Source of the DNA: Streptomyces sp. SAI-127
GTDB taxonomy: Bacteria > Actinomycetota > Actinomycetes > Streptomycetales > Streptomycetaceae
DNA: 64,000 nt
Reading direction: 5' to 3'
NCBI RefSeq assembly: GCF_029894425.1
Contig: NZ_JARXYJ010000001.1
Location: forward strand, 1,302,001 to 1,366,000
Below the pieces are notes generated by a model, which was given only the letters and a program-made list of their open reading frames with translations, had not been told where the DNA came from and did not search any database. A program made the position numbers and the translations under genes. Of the stretch, positions 26,134 to 34,229 are shown in pieces (the stretch's first letter is position 1; the number at the start of each line of letters is the position of its first letter).

Positions 26134-28779
26134 ATGGACAAGCGCTACGAGGTGTATGCGCTCGCCGACAGACACTTCTACGAGACGCCCGACCGGATCT
26201 CGGCCGGCGAGGCGCCCGTCTACGAGACGGCGCGCCGCGCGGTGCCGGACGGCTGGGACGCTGCACGCATCGGCGACTGGCTGACGCTCACACCGCTCGG
26301 CCCGGACGGGAAGCCGGTGCCGGGCCCGTCCCAGGGCTGGAAGATCCACGCCTCGGCCACCCGGGCGAACGCGGAACGGATCGCCGCGATCGTGTGGGAC
26401 TACTGCGTGCCCCGGCGCATCTCGTTCAAGTTCGTGCCCGGCCCGCATCTGCTGCACCTGCGCAACACCAAGTACGCGGCCCGCGACACCAGCGGCAAGT
26501 TCGTCACCGTCTACCCCTCCGACGAGAAGCAGCTGCACGACGTGCTGCGGGAGCTGGGCGAGCTCCTGGAGGGCTTCGAGGGGCCGTACATCCTCACCGA
26601 TCTGCGCTGGTACGAGGGTCCGCTCTACGTCCGCTACGGCGCGTTCGCGCGCACCTTCGTCGTCGACGACCGGGGCTCGCTGGTGCCGGCGGTACGGGAC
26701 GGCCAGGGCACGCTGGTGCCGGACCGCCGGGCCCCGTCCTTCCAGGTGCCCGAGTGGGTGACGCTGCCCGCCTTCCTGGAGCCCCATCTGGAGGCGCGCA
26801 ACACCACGACGGTCGGCGAGCTGCCGTACCGCATCGAGAAGGCGTTGCACTTCTCCAACGGCGGCGGGGTCTACACGGGCACCGACACCCGCAACGGGCG
26901 CAAGGTCGTCCTCAAGGAGGGCCGGCCGCACGCGGGCCTGGCGGCCGACGGGGCGGACGCGATCGCCCGGCTGGAGCGGGAGAAGGACGCCCTGGAGCAG
27001 GTCGCGGGGACCGGCGTGGTGCCCGAGGTGCGGGACTGGTTCACGCTCGGCGACCACCGCTTCCTCGTCATGGACTTCCTGGAGGGGCGCCCGCTGAACT
27101 CGTTCTTCGCCGAGCGGCATCCGCTGCTCACCCCGGACCCCGATCCCCGGGCCGTGGCCGACTACACGGCGTGGGCGGTGCGGATCCACGGGGCGGTGGA
27201 ACGGGCGGTGGAGGCGGTGCACGCGCGCGGGATCGTCTTCAACGACCTGCACGTCTTCAACATCATGGTCGGCCCCGACGAGGAGTCGGTGTCCCTGCTC
27301 GACTTCGAGGCGGCGGCGCCGGTCGAGGAGAACGGCCGCCAGGTGGTCGCCCACCCCGGCTTCTTCGCCCCGCCGGACCGCAAGGGCATCGACGTCGACC
27401 GCTACGCCCTGGCCTGTCTCAGGCTCGCCCTGTTCATGCCGGTGACCACGCTGTTCGTGGTCGACCGGGGCAAGGCGGCCCATCTGGCCGAGGTGATCCT
27501 GCGTCAGTTCCCGGACGTACCGAAGGAGTTCCTCGACGAGGCGGTCGCGGAGATCACCCGGGACACCGCCACGCGGGGCCCGCGGGACACCGGCGGCGAG
27601 CGTCCGGCCGTCCGCGCCGGGGCCGCGCCGTCCTTCGTCGAGCCCGGTGACTGGCCCTACAGCCGTGACTCCATGGTGAAGGCGCTCCTCGCCTCGGCCA
27701 CTCCGGAGCGCGAGGACCGGCTCTTCCCCGGCGACATCACGCAGTTCAACGACGGCGGCGGCCTCGGGCTCGCCCACGGCGCGGCCGGGGTGCTGCACGC
27801 CCTGGACGCGGTCGGCGCGCAGCGGTACGAGGAGGGCGAGCGCTGGCTCCTGGCCCGCACCGCGCCTCCGCCGACGGGCACACCGCTCGGGCTCTACGAC
27901 GGTCTCGCGGGCATCGCCCACGTCCTGGACCGGCTCGGCCACCGGCAGCGTGCCCTCGACCTGGTCGAGCGCGTCCTCGCGGAGCGCTGGCAGAACCTGT
28001 CCTCCGACCTGCACGGCGGCCTCGCCGGTCTCGGTCTGGTGCTCGGTGAACTGGCCCGCACCACAGGCGAGCCGGAGCTGCGGGAGCGGGCCGCCGAGGC
28101 CGCCGACATCCTCGTACGACGACTCGCGCAGCCCCTCGCGGACACTCCCAAGCGGCGCCGGGCCGGGCTGCTGCGGGGGTGGACCGGGCCCGCGCTCTTC
28201 CTGCTGCGGCAGTACGAACGCACCGGTGAGCCCCTGCTGCTGCGGGCGGCGGAGGTGGCGCTGCGGCGCGACCTGGAGTGCTGCGTGACGCACCCGGGCG
28301 GCTCGCTGGAGGTCGACGAGGGCTGGCGGACCCTGCCCTACCTCGGTGAGGGAAGTGCCGGCATCGGGATGGTCCTGGACGACTACCTCGCCCTGGGCGC
28401 CGACACCGAGGGGGAGTTCGAGCGGGCGCGCGCCGGGGTCCTGACCGCCGCCACCAGCCGCTTCTACGTACAGCCCGGTCTCTTCCAGGGCCGCGCCGGG
28501 ATGATCCTGCACCTGGCTCGCACGGACACCCCCGGCGCGACCCGCGAGCGGATCGCCGAACAGATCGACGGGCTCGGCTGGTTCTCGATGGACTACCAGG
28601 GCCAACTGGCCTTCCCCGGCCACCAGATGATGCGCCTGTCGATGGACCTGGGCACCGGAACGGCAGGGTGCCTGCTCGCGCTCGGCGCGGCCCACGCGGC
28701 CCCCGGCGATCCGGTCACCGCACACCTGCCGTTCCTGCCGCCGCTCGGGCGGCCCCCCATACGCGGTTCCGCGACCTGA
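26134..28779 (+). CDS. ramC: Class III lanthipeptide synthetase, RamC/AmfT type
   Basis: 881 aa from ATG 26134 (GGAAGGGG upstream). Three domains: N-terminal phospho-Ser/Thr lyase region (res. 1-225), a kinase-like centre (Gly loop GGGVYTGTDTRNGRKVVLKE at about 243, catalytic FNDLHVFNIM at about 369, metal LLDFEAA) and a C-terminal LanC-like cyclase (about 540-881; GLAHGAAGVLHAL, GLYDGLAGIAHVL, LHGGLAGLGL, GLLRGWTGPAL). The Cys-Cys-His zinc ligands of LanC are absent, which defines class III. It phosphorylates and dehydrates Ser/Thr of the precursor and cyclises them with Cys. First gene of the ramCSAB unit. Confidence 0.95.
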   Translation: MDKRYEVYALADRHFYETPDRISAGEAPVYETARRAVPDGWDAARIGDWLTLTPLGPDGKPVPGPSQGWKIHASATRANAERIAAIVWDYCVPRRISFKFVPGPHLLHLRNTKYAARDTSGKFVTVYPSDEKQLHDVLRELGELLEGFEGPYILTDLRWYEGPLYVRYGAFARTFVVDDRGSLVPAVRDGQGTLVPDRRAPSFQVPEWVTLPAFLEPHLEARNTTTVGELPYRIEKALHFSNGGGVYTGTDTRNGRKVVLKEGRPHAGLAADGADAIARLEREKDALEQVAGTGVVPEVRDWFTLGDHRFLVMDFLEGRPLNSFFAERHPLLTPDPDPRAVADYTAWAVRIHGAVERAVEAVHARGIVFNDLHVFNIMVGPDEESVSLLDFEAAAPVEENGRQVVAHPGFFAPPDRKGIDVDRYALACLRLALFMPVTTLFVVDRGKAAHLAEVILRQFPDVPKEFLDEAVAEITRDTATRGPRDTGGERPAVRAGAAPSFVEPGDWPYSRDSMVKALLASATPEREDRLFPGDITQFNDGGGLGLAHGAAGVLHALDAVGAQRYEEGERWLLARTAPPPTGTPLGLYDGLAGIAHVLDRLGHRQRALDLVERVLAERWQNLSSDLHGGLAGLGLVLGELARTTGEPELRERAAEAADILVRRLAQPLADTPKRRRAGLLRGWTGPALFLLRQYERTGEPLLLRAAEVALRRDLECCVTHPGGSLEVDEGWRTLPYLGEGSAGIGMVLDDYLALGADTEGEFERARAGVLTAATSRFYVQPGLFQGRAGMILHLARTDTPGATRERIAEQIDGLGWFSMDYQGQLAFPGHQMMRLSMDLGTGTAGCLLALGAAHAAPGDPVTAHLPFLPPLGRPPIRGSAT

Positions 28780-28838
28780 CGGAGCCGTGACCCAACCCCG
28801 TCCCCACGGGTGGACGACACCGAAGAAAGGAAACCGAG

Positions 28839-28955
28839 ATGGCACTTCTCGACCTGCAGACGATGGAGTCCGACGAGCACACCGGCGGCGGCGGCAACAG
28901 CACGCTGAGCCTGCTGTCCTGCGTCAGCGCGGCGAGCGTCACGCTCTGTCTCTGA
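28839..28955 (+). CDS. ramS: Class III lanthipeptide precursor, SapB/AmfS-like
   Basis: 38 codons beginning MALLDLQTMESDEH, with AAAGGA upstream; LLDLQTME is the class III leader helix that the synthetase recognises. The core has two S-x2-S-x3-C units: STLSLLSC (res. 21-28) and SAASVTLC (30-37), the same spacing as SapB, so two (methyl)lanthionine or labionin rings are expected. It differs from SapB/AmfS in a GGGG linker (16-19) and in having only one residue between the ring units. The product should be a hydrophobic surfactant that helps aerial hyphae emerge. Confidence 0.93.
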   Translation: MALLDLQTMESDEHTGGGGNSTLSLLSCVSAASVTLCL

Positions 28956-28977
28956 CAGGCATCGTGCGCCCATGACT

Positions 28978-29014
28978 CCGGGCGGTCCGCTCCCGCGAGG
29001 GAGGGACCGCCCGG
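28978..29014 (+). terminator. Hairpin between precursor and transporter genes
   Basis: Perfect 11-bp stem (28978-28988 with 29004-29014) with further pairing inside the loop. Placed right after the precursor gene, it would let many precursor transcripts stop while some reach the transporter genes. Confidence 0.65.
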
Positions 29015-29043
29015 GGTTCTGCACATCTGCGGAAGGCCGCCGT

Positions 29044-30762
29044 ATGACGACTCGCACCTCGACGCCCGCCAGGCGCCTCCTGGGTCCGGCCCCCGCGCGC
29101 TGTGCGGTCCTGTGCCTGGTGAGCACGGCCGCGACCGGCGCCGGACTGCTGCTGCCGGCCGCCCTCGGCCGCACCCTGGACCTGCTGCTGGCGCAGGCAC
29201 CGACGAGCCGCTGGGTGCTGTACTGCGCCGCACTGGTCCTCCTCATCGCGCTGCTCGACGCGGCGGAGACCGTCCTCGGCGGCACCGTAGACGCCCGCAC
29301 CACCGCCTGGCTGCGCCGCCGGCTCACCGGACACGTCCTGGCCGTCGGTCCGCGCGCCACCGCCCGCTTCGGGCCCGGTGACCTCGTCGCCCGCCTCGTC
29401 GGCAACGCCGCGCAGGCCGGCACCGCACCGACCGCCCGCGCGGCACTGCTCGCCGCGCTCGCCGGACCGGTCGGCGCGGTGGTGGCCCTCGGCCTCGTCT
29501 CCCCCTGGCTCGCGGCCGTGTACCTGGCCGGAGCGCCGGTGCTCGCCCTGCTGTTGCGCGCCTTCGCCCGTGACACCCGGGAATGCGTGACGCGCTACCA
29601 GGAGGTGCAGGGCCGGATCGCGCAGGCGCTCTCGGAGGCCGTCGGCGGACACCGCACCATCCGGGCCGCGGGCACGGAGGACCGGGAGACGGCCCGCATC
29701 CTGCGCCCGCTGCCCGAGCTGTCCGAGGCCGGGCACCGCATGTGGCAGGTGCAGGGCCGGGCGTCGGGCCAGTCCGTCGCCGTGGCCCCGCTGCTCCAGC
29801 TCGGTGTCGTCGCCGTGGCCGGAGTGCTGCTCGCCCGGCACCGGGTCACGGTGGGCGAGGTCCTCGCCGCCTCCCGGTACGCGGTGCTCGCCACCGGGGT
29901 CGGCGTCCTGGTGGGACAGCTCGCCGGCCTGGCCAGGGCCCGGGCAGCGGCGGGACGGCTGGAGGAGGTCCTCGCGGAGTCCCCGGTCGCACACGGCGAA
30001 CGCCGACTGCCGTCCGGTCCGGGACGGCTGGAACTGCGCGGCGTCACCGCCGTGCGCGGCGCACGTGCGGTGCTCGACGGGGTCGACCTCGTCGTGCCGG
30101 GCGGGACGACGCTCGCGGTGGTGGGCCGGTCGGGGGCGGGCAAGTCACTGCTCGCCGCGCTCGCCGGGCGGCTCGCCGACCCGGACTCCGGAGAGGTCCT
30201 GCTCGACGGGGTGCCGCTGCGCGAGCTCACCCACGACGAACTGCGCCGTGCCATCGGGTACGCCTTCGAACGCCCCGCCCTGCTCGGCGGCACTGTCGAG
30301 GAGGAGATCGGCCTCGCCCTCGGCTCCCCCTCCCCCGCCCGTGTCCGGGAGGCCGCCCGCACGGCCCACGCGGACGACTTCGTGCGCCGGCTGCCCGACG
30401 GTTACGACACCCTCGTCGCCGACGCCCCACGCTCCGGCGGGGAGTCCCAACGGCTCGGTCTCGCCCGGGCGTTCGCGCACGGCGGCCGTCTGCTCATCCT
30501 CGACGACGCCCTCTCCAGCCTCGACACGGTGACGGAGGCCCGCATCGCCGAGGCCCTGGTGAACGGCGGGACCGGCGGCACCCGCCTGCTCGTCGCCCAC
30601 CGCACCGCCACGGCGGCCCGGGCGGATGCGGTGGCCTGGCTGGACGGGGGGCGGGTGCGGGCGGTGGGGCCGCACGAGGAGCTGTGGCGGGCGGCGGAGT
30701 ACCGGGCGGTGTTCGGGAGCGGCCCGGAAGGGGCGGACAGCGTGGACGGGGGGCTGTCATGA
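29044..30762 (+). CDS. ramA: ABC half-transporter of the ram cluster (RamA-like)
   Basis: 572 aa; ATG 29044. Six-helix membrane domain (res. 20-320) and an ATPase domain: Walker A VVGRSGAGKSLLAAL (about 360), signature SGGESQRLGLARAF, Walker B LLILDDALSSLD, H-loop VAHRTATA. Exports the modified precursor together with the next gene product. No peptidase domain, as is usual for class III systems, so leader removal must come from elsewhere. Confidence 0.9.
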   Translation: MTTRTSTPARRLLGPAPARCAVLCLVSTAATGAGLLLPAALGRTLDLLLAQAPTSRWVLYCAALVLLIALLDAAETVLGGTVDARTTAWLRRRLTGHVLAVGPRATARFGPGDLVARLVGNAAQAGTAPTARAALLAALAGPVGAVVALGLVSPWLAAVYLAGAPVLALLLRAFARDTRECVTRYQEVQGRIAQALSEAVGGHRTIRAAGTEDRETARILRPLPELSEAGHRMWQVQGRASGQSVAVAPLLQLGVVAVAGVLLARHRVTVGEVLAASRYAVLATGVGVLVGQLAGLARARAAAGRLEEVLAESPVAHGERRLPSGPGRLELRGVTAVRGARAVLDGVDLVVPGGTTLAVVGRSGAGKSLLAALAGRLADPDSGEVLLDGVPLRELTHDELRRAIGYAFERPALLGGTVEEEIGLALGSPSPARVREAARTAHADDFVRRLPDGYDTLVADAPRSGGESQRLGLARAFAHGGRLLILDDALSSLDTVTEARIAEALVNGGTGGTRLLVAHRTATAARADAVAWLDGGRVRAVGPHEELWRAAEYRAVFGSGPEGADSVDGGLS

Positions 30763-30820
30763 GCCACGGCTCGGCAGGGCGCCGCGCCCGGGGCAGGCGG
30801 GCCGAAGGAGGCAGGGCACC

Positions 30821-33433
30821 GTGACTGACGGGGTATACGCGCGCGGTCACCGGTTCCTGCGGGCCCGGTGGCGGGTTCTCGTCCGGCTCGGCGGGTGGTC
30901 CGTGCTGGAGACCGGGCAGACCTTCCTCACCGGGTACGCGCCCGCCCGTGCCCTGGACGAGGGGTTTCTGGCCGGGCGGCCCGGCGTCGGACTCGCGTGG
31001 CTCGGGGTGGCCGGGATCGGGGTGCTCGTGGGCGCCTGGGGGACGGTCCGGGTGTACGCCGCCGTCGCCGCGCTGGTCGAGCCGCTCCGGGACGTCCTGG
31101 TCGGGCGGGTGGTCGAGCGCGGGGTGCGGGAGGCGGACGCGGGGGCGCTGTCCGGACTGACCCAGCAGGTGGAGATCGCGCGGGACACGTTCGCCGGGCT
31201 GGTGATGGTGTCGCGTTCGTTCGTGTTCACGGCCGTCGGTGCCGTCGTCGGACTGGCCTCGCTCGACCCGCTGCTCCTGCTGGTCGTGGTGCCGCCGCTC
31301 GCCGCGGGACTTGGCCTGTTCGCGGCCACGCTGCGTCCGCTGGCCCGCCGCCAGGAGGAGTTCCTCGTCGCCGACGAGGCGCTGGCCGACGGTCTCGGCA
31401 GGGTCTGCCCGGGGCTGCGGGACATCACGGCGGCCGGTGCCGAGGACCGGGTCGCCGCCGGCACGGGCCGACTTGTCGACGCCGAGCAGCGGGCCGCGTA
31501 CTCCCTCGCCCGCTGGTCCGTCCTGCGCGTGGTCTCCCTCGCCCTCGGCGGCCAGCTCCCGATCGTCCTCCTCCTGGCCTGCGCGCCCTGGCTCCTGGCC
31601 CGTGGCGTCACCACGGGCGCCCTGGTCGGCGCCCTCGCCTACGTCACCCAGTCCCTGCTCCCCGCCCTGCGCAACCTGGTCCACGGGCTGGGAACGAGCG
31701 GCTCCCGGCTGGTGGTGGTCCTGCGGCGACTGGTCCGCGAGCCCGCCGCCGAACCGGCCGCCGAGCGGTCGGTCGTACGGACGGAATCACACGGCGCGAA
31801 TCCTCTGCCCGGGAGACACCCCGCGGCCCACGACCTCGCCGCGACCGCGGGCGCTCCCGCGCAGTCGGACGCGCCCGACGAGACCGGCCACGGCCTCACC
31901 GACGCGAGGCCCGCCGACCGGCAGGCCGTGCCGGGCCAACGACTCGCCCCGGACACCCGGACACATGCGGCGGACGCGGTCGTACGGACGGGATCACACG
32001 GCGCGAATCCTCCGCCCGGGAGACACCCCGTGGCCCACGACCTCGCCGCGACCGCAGGCACTCCCCCGCAGTCGGACCCGCCCGACGAGACCGGCCACGG
32101 GCACACCGAAGCGAGGCCCGCAGACCGGCAGGCCGAGCCGGGCCAACGCCTGGACTCCCACACCCGGGCACACGCGGCGGACGCGGTCGTACGGACGGAA
32201 TCACACGGCGCGAATCCTCTGCCCGGGAGACACCCCGCGGCCCACGACCTCGCCGCGACCGCGGGCGCTCCCGCGCAGTCGGACGCGCCCGACGAGACCG
32301 GCCACGGCCTCACCGACGCGAGGCCCGCAGACCGGCAGGCCGAGCCGGGCCACCGACTCGCCCCGGACACCCGGGCACGGGCGGCGGACCCCGAGTGCGA
32401 CACCCACGCCAACGCGGCCGCCACCGCACACACCCCCACACGCGAGGCAGCCCACGACCCCGGCACCGGGCCCAGGAAAGCCGACACCCCACACAGCACC
32501 GCACCGCACACGAAAGACCGCAGCTCCACCCCCCGCCCCGCCGGAACCACCGCCCCCGCCCTCTCCCTCACCTCCGTCTCCTTCGCCTACGGCCCCGCCG
32601 CCACCCCCGTCGTCGACCGACTCGATCTCGACCTCCCGCCCGGCGCCCATCTGGCCGTCGTGGGCCCCAGCGGGATCGGGAAGTCCACGCTCACGGCCCT
32701 GATCGCGGGGCTCCTGCACCCCACCGGCGGCAGGATCCGGCTCTGCGGGCACCCCGTCCCCTCCCCCGACGCGGCCGCGCTGCGCGTGCTCATCCCGCAG
32801 GAGGCGTACGTCCACACCGGCACCCTCGCCGAGAACCTCGGACATCTGCGGCCGGACCCGGTGCCCGAGCCGGAGCTGCTCGCGGCTGCCGAGGCGGTCG
32901 GGCTCGGCCCGCTGCTCGAAGCCCTCGGCGGATCTCGGGCGACCGTCGACCCGGCCGCCCTCTCCGCAGGTGAGCGGCAGCTGATCGCGCTGACCCGGGC
33001 CTATCTGTCGTACGCCCCCCTCGTCCTGCTCGACGAGGCCACCTGCCACCTCGACCCGCGGGCCGAGGAACGCGCCGAGCGGGCCTTCGCGAGCCGGCCG
33101 GGCACCACGCTGGTCGTCGTCGCCCACCGGATCAGCTCCGCCCGCCGCGCCGGGCGCGTGCTGCTGATGGACGGCCCGCGCACGGCGTACGGCACCCACG
33201 AGGAGCTGGTGCGCGACTCGCCGGCGTACCGCGAACTCGTGGGCGGCTGGACGGCCGTGGTTCCGAAGCGGTCAGAGCCAGCCCTGTCCCTGGGAGATCC
33301 TGATCGCGTCGATGCGGTTGCGGGCCCCGGTCTTGCGGGTGATCGCGGCCATGTAGTTGCGCACGGTCCCGTGGGACAGGCACAGGCTTCCCGCGATCTC
33401 CGCGATGGACGCCCCCTCGGCCGCGAGGGATAA
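30821..33433 (+). CDS. ramB: ABC half-transporter of the ram cluster with repeat-expanded linker (RamB-like)
   Basis: 870 aa from GTG 30821 (AAGGAGG 9 nt upstream), far longer than the roughly 600 aa of relatives. Membrane domain res. 1-310; ATPase from about 580: Walker A VVGPSGIGKSTLTAL, signature LSAGERQLIALTRA, Walker B LVLLDEATCHLD, H-loop VAHRIS. Between them is a hydrophilic linker of about 260 residues made largely of three 69-residue tandem repeats. The frame stays open through all of them. The frame also runs 162 nt into the opposite-strand regulator gene; the last 50 or so residues look like antisense coding, so the natural end may once have been near VGGWTAVVPKRS. Confidence 0.87.
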   Translation: MTDGVYARGHRFLRARWRVLVRLGGWSVLETGQTFLTGYAPARALDEGFLAGRPGVGLAWLGVAGIGVLVGAWGTVRVYAAVAALVEPLRDVLVGRVVERGVREADAGALSGLTQQVEIARDTFAGLVMVSRSFVFTAVGAVVGLASLDPLLLLVVVPPLAAGLGLFAATLRPLARRQEEFLVADEALADGLGRVCPGLRDITAAGAEDRVAAGTGRLVDAEQRAAYSLARWSVLRVVSLALGGQLPIVLLLACAPWLLARGVTTGALVGALAYVTQSLLPALRNLVHGLGTSGSRLVVVLRRLVREPAAEPAAERSVVRTESHGANPLPGRHPAAHDLAATAGAPAQSDAPDETGHGLTDARPADRQAVPGQRLAPDTRTHAADAVVRTGSHGANPPPGRHPVAHDLAATAGTPPQSDPPDETGHGHTEARPADRQAEPGQRLDSHTRAHAADAVVRTESHGANPLPGRHPAAHDLAATAGAPAQSDAPDETGHGLTDARPADRQAEPGHRLAPDTRARAADPECDTHANAAATAHTPTREAAHDPGTGPRKADTPHSTAPHTKDRSSTPRPAGTTAPALSLTSVSFAYGPAATPVVDRLDLDLPPGAHLAVVGPSGIGKSTLTALIAGLLHPTGGRIRLCGHPVPSPDAAALRVLIPQEAYVHTGTLAENLGHLRPDPVPEPELLAAAEAVGLGPLLEALGGSRATVDPAALSAGERQLIALTRAYLSYAPLVLLDEATCHLDPRAEERAERAFASRPGTTLVVVAHRISSARRAGRVLLMDGPRTAYGTHEELVRDSPAYRELVGGWTAVVPKRSEPALSLGDPDRVDAVAGPGLAGDRGHVVAHGPVGQAQASRDLRDGRPLGREG
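31772..32392 (+). repeat. Three tandem 207-bp repeats inside the ramB-like gene
   Basis: Copies start at 31772, 31979 and 32186; each is 207 bp, so 69 codons and frame-neutral. Copies 1 and 3 are identical for their first 143 nt, then copy 3 shares variants with copy 2, a mosaic pattern expected from recombination. Encoded units begin VVRTESHGANPLPGRHP and are rich in Asp, Arg, His, Pro and Ala. Confidence 0.95.
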
Positions 33434-33883
33434 CACGCTCAGCTCCCGTCTGGTCAGCGGCATCTCGGCGGCCTGGAGGAAGCCGAAGCCCAGCGAGTCG
33501 TCGACGAAACGTTTCCCTTCGGCGACCCGCCGGATCCCGCGCGCGAGCCGCTCCGGTGCCGCCCCCTCCTTGTCGACGTACCCGAGTGCCCCCGCCTCGA
33601 CGGCCCGCTTCAGCAGCCCCGGCCGGTTGGCGCTCGCCATCACGAGAAGCCGCGGCGGACTCCGGTCCGGCTCGCGCAGGGATAACTCCCCCAGCGGCGG
33701 GATGCCGTACGTGTCGGAGCAGTCGAGGTCGGCCGCGCAGACGTCGGGACGTACGGATCGCAGACGGCCGGGCGCGCTGTGCCACGGGGTGTCGAACACC
33801 CCGAGGTCCGGTTCCCGGCGGAGCCACTCCGCCAGGGCCGATCTCACCAGACACGCGTCGTGCACCAGAAGCACCCGGATCAC
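33272..33883 (-). CDS. ramR: LuxR-family response-regulator-like activator (RamR/AmfR type)
   Basis: 203 aa from GTG 33883 (AGGGGGAC upstream). An N-terminal receiver-like domain (VIRVLLVHDACLVRSALAEW) and a C-terminal LuxR helix-turn-helix (LTRRELSVLSLAAEGASIAE, GTVRNYMAAITRKTGARNRI). Length and position match RamR, the activator of ramCSAB, which has no paired kinase. Two leucines are encoded by TTA, at codons 67 (33683-33685) and 151 (33431-33433), so translation should depend on the bldA leucyl-tRNA. Its last 162 nt overlap the convergent ramB-like gene. Confidence 0.92.
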   Translation of the reverse strand: MIRVLLVHDACLVRSALAEWLRREPDLGVFDTPWHSAPGRLRSVRPDVCAADLDCSDTYGIPPLGELSLREPDRSPPRLLVMASANRPGLLKRAVEAGALGYVDKEGAAPERLARGIRRVAEGKRFVDDSLGFGFLQAAEMPLTRRELSVLSLAAEGASIAEIAGSLCLSHGTVRNYMAAITRKTGARNRIDAIRISQGQGWL

Positions 33884-34229
33884 TGCTCGTCCCCCTCGAC
33901 TCGCTGTACTTGTTTCCGTGGCATGAACGCGTGCCCCATTGTTCGGGTCCTGGACCGCCCTCGGGCGCGAAGAACTGGCCATCAAGGTGCGCGGGGGCGC
34001 ACACAGGGCGCCCGTGTGCCGTCGCGCGCTTCCACTGAGGGGGCATGGCCCGGGGCCGAGGGGGTACGCGGCCGCCCTCGCCGTCGCGCGGGCACCCGTG
34101 TGCCCGCGCAGGGGAACGCTCGCCGTGCGGGACCTGCCGTGAGGGAGGAGATTTGATCCTTGGGGGGCCCGGCACGCGACAGCGGTCCGCTCCCCTTCCG
34201 GGACGCGCCCGTGCGAGGAGGTGGTCGGC
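33884..34229. other. Divergent intergenic region, no gene seen
   Basis: 346 bp between the ramR-like gene and the second SpoIIE gene. GC-rich with no open frame of convincing codon use. It must hold the promoters of both genes, but I cannot assign -10/-35 boxes with confidence. Confidence 0.5.

Noticed and set aside
25930..28845. Very long minus-strand frame opposite the lanthipeptide synthetase
   Set aside because: Same reason; the plus strand carries a complete RamC-type protein.
31639..32571. Minus-strand frame through the 207-bp repeats
   Set aside because: The repeat is a multiple of three, so every frame free of stops in one copy stays open; the plus frame is the transporter.
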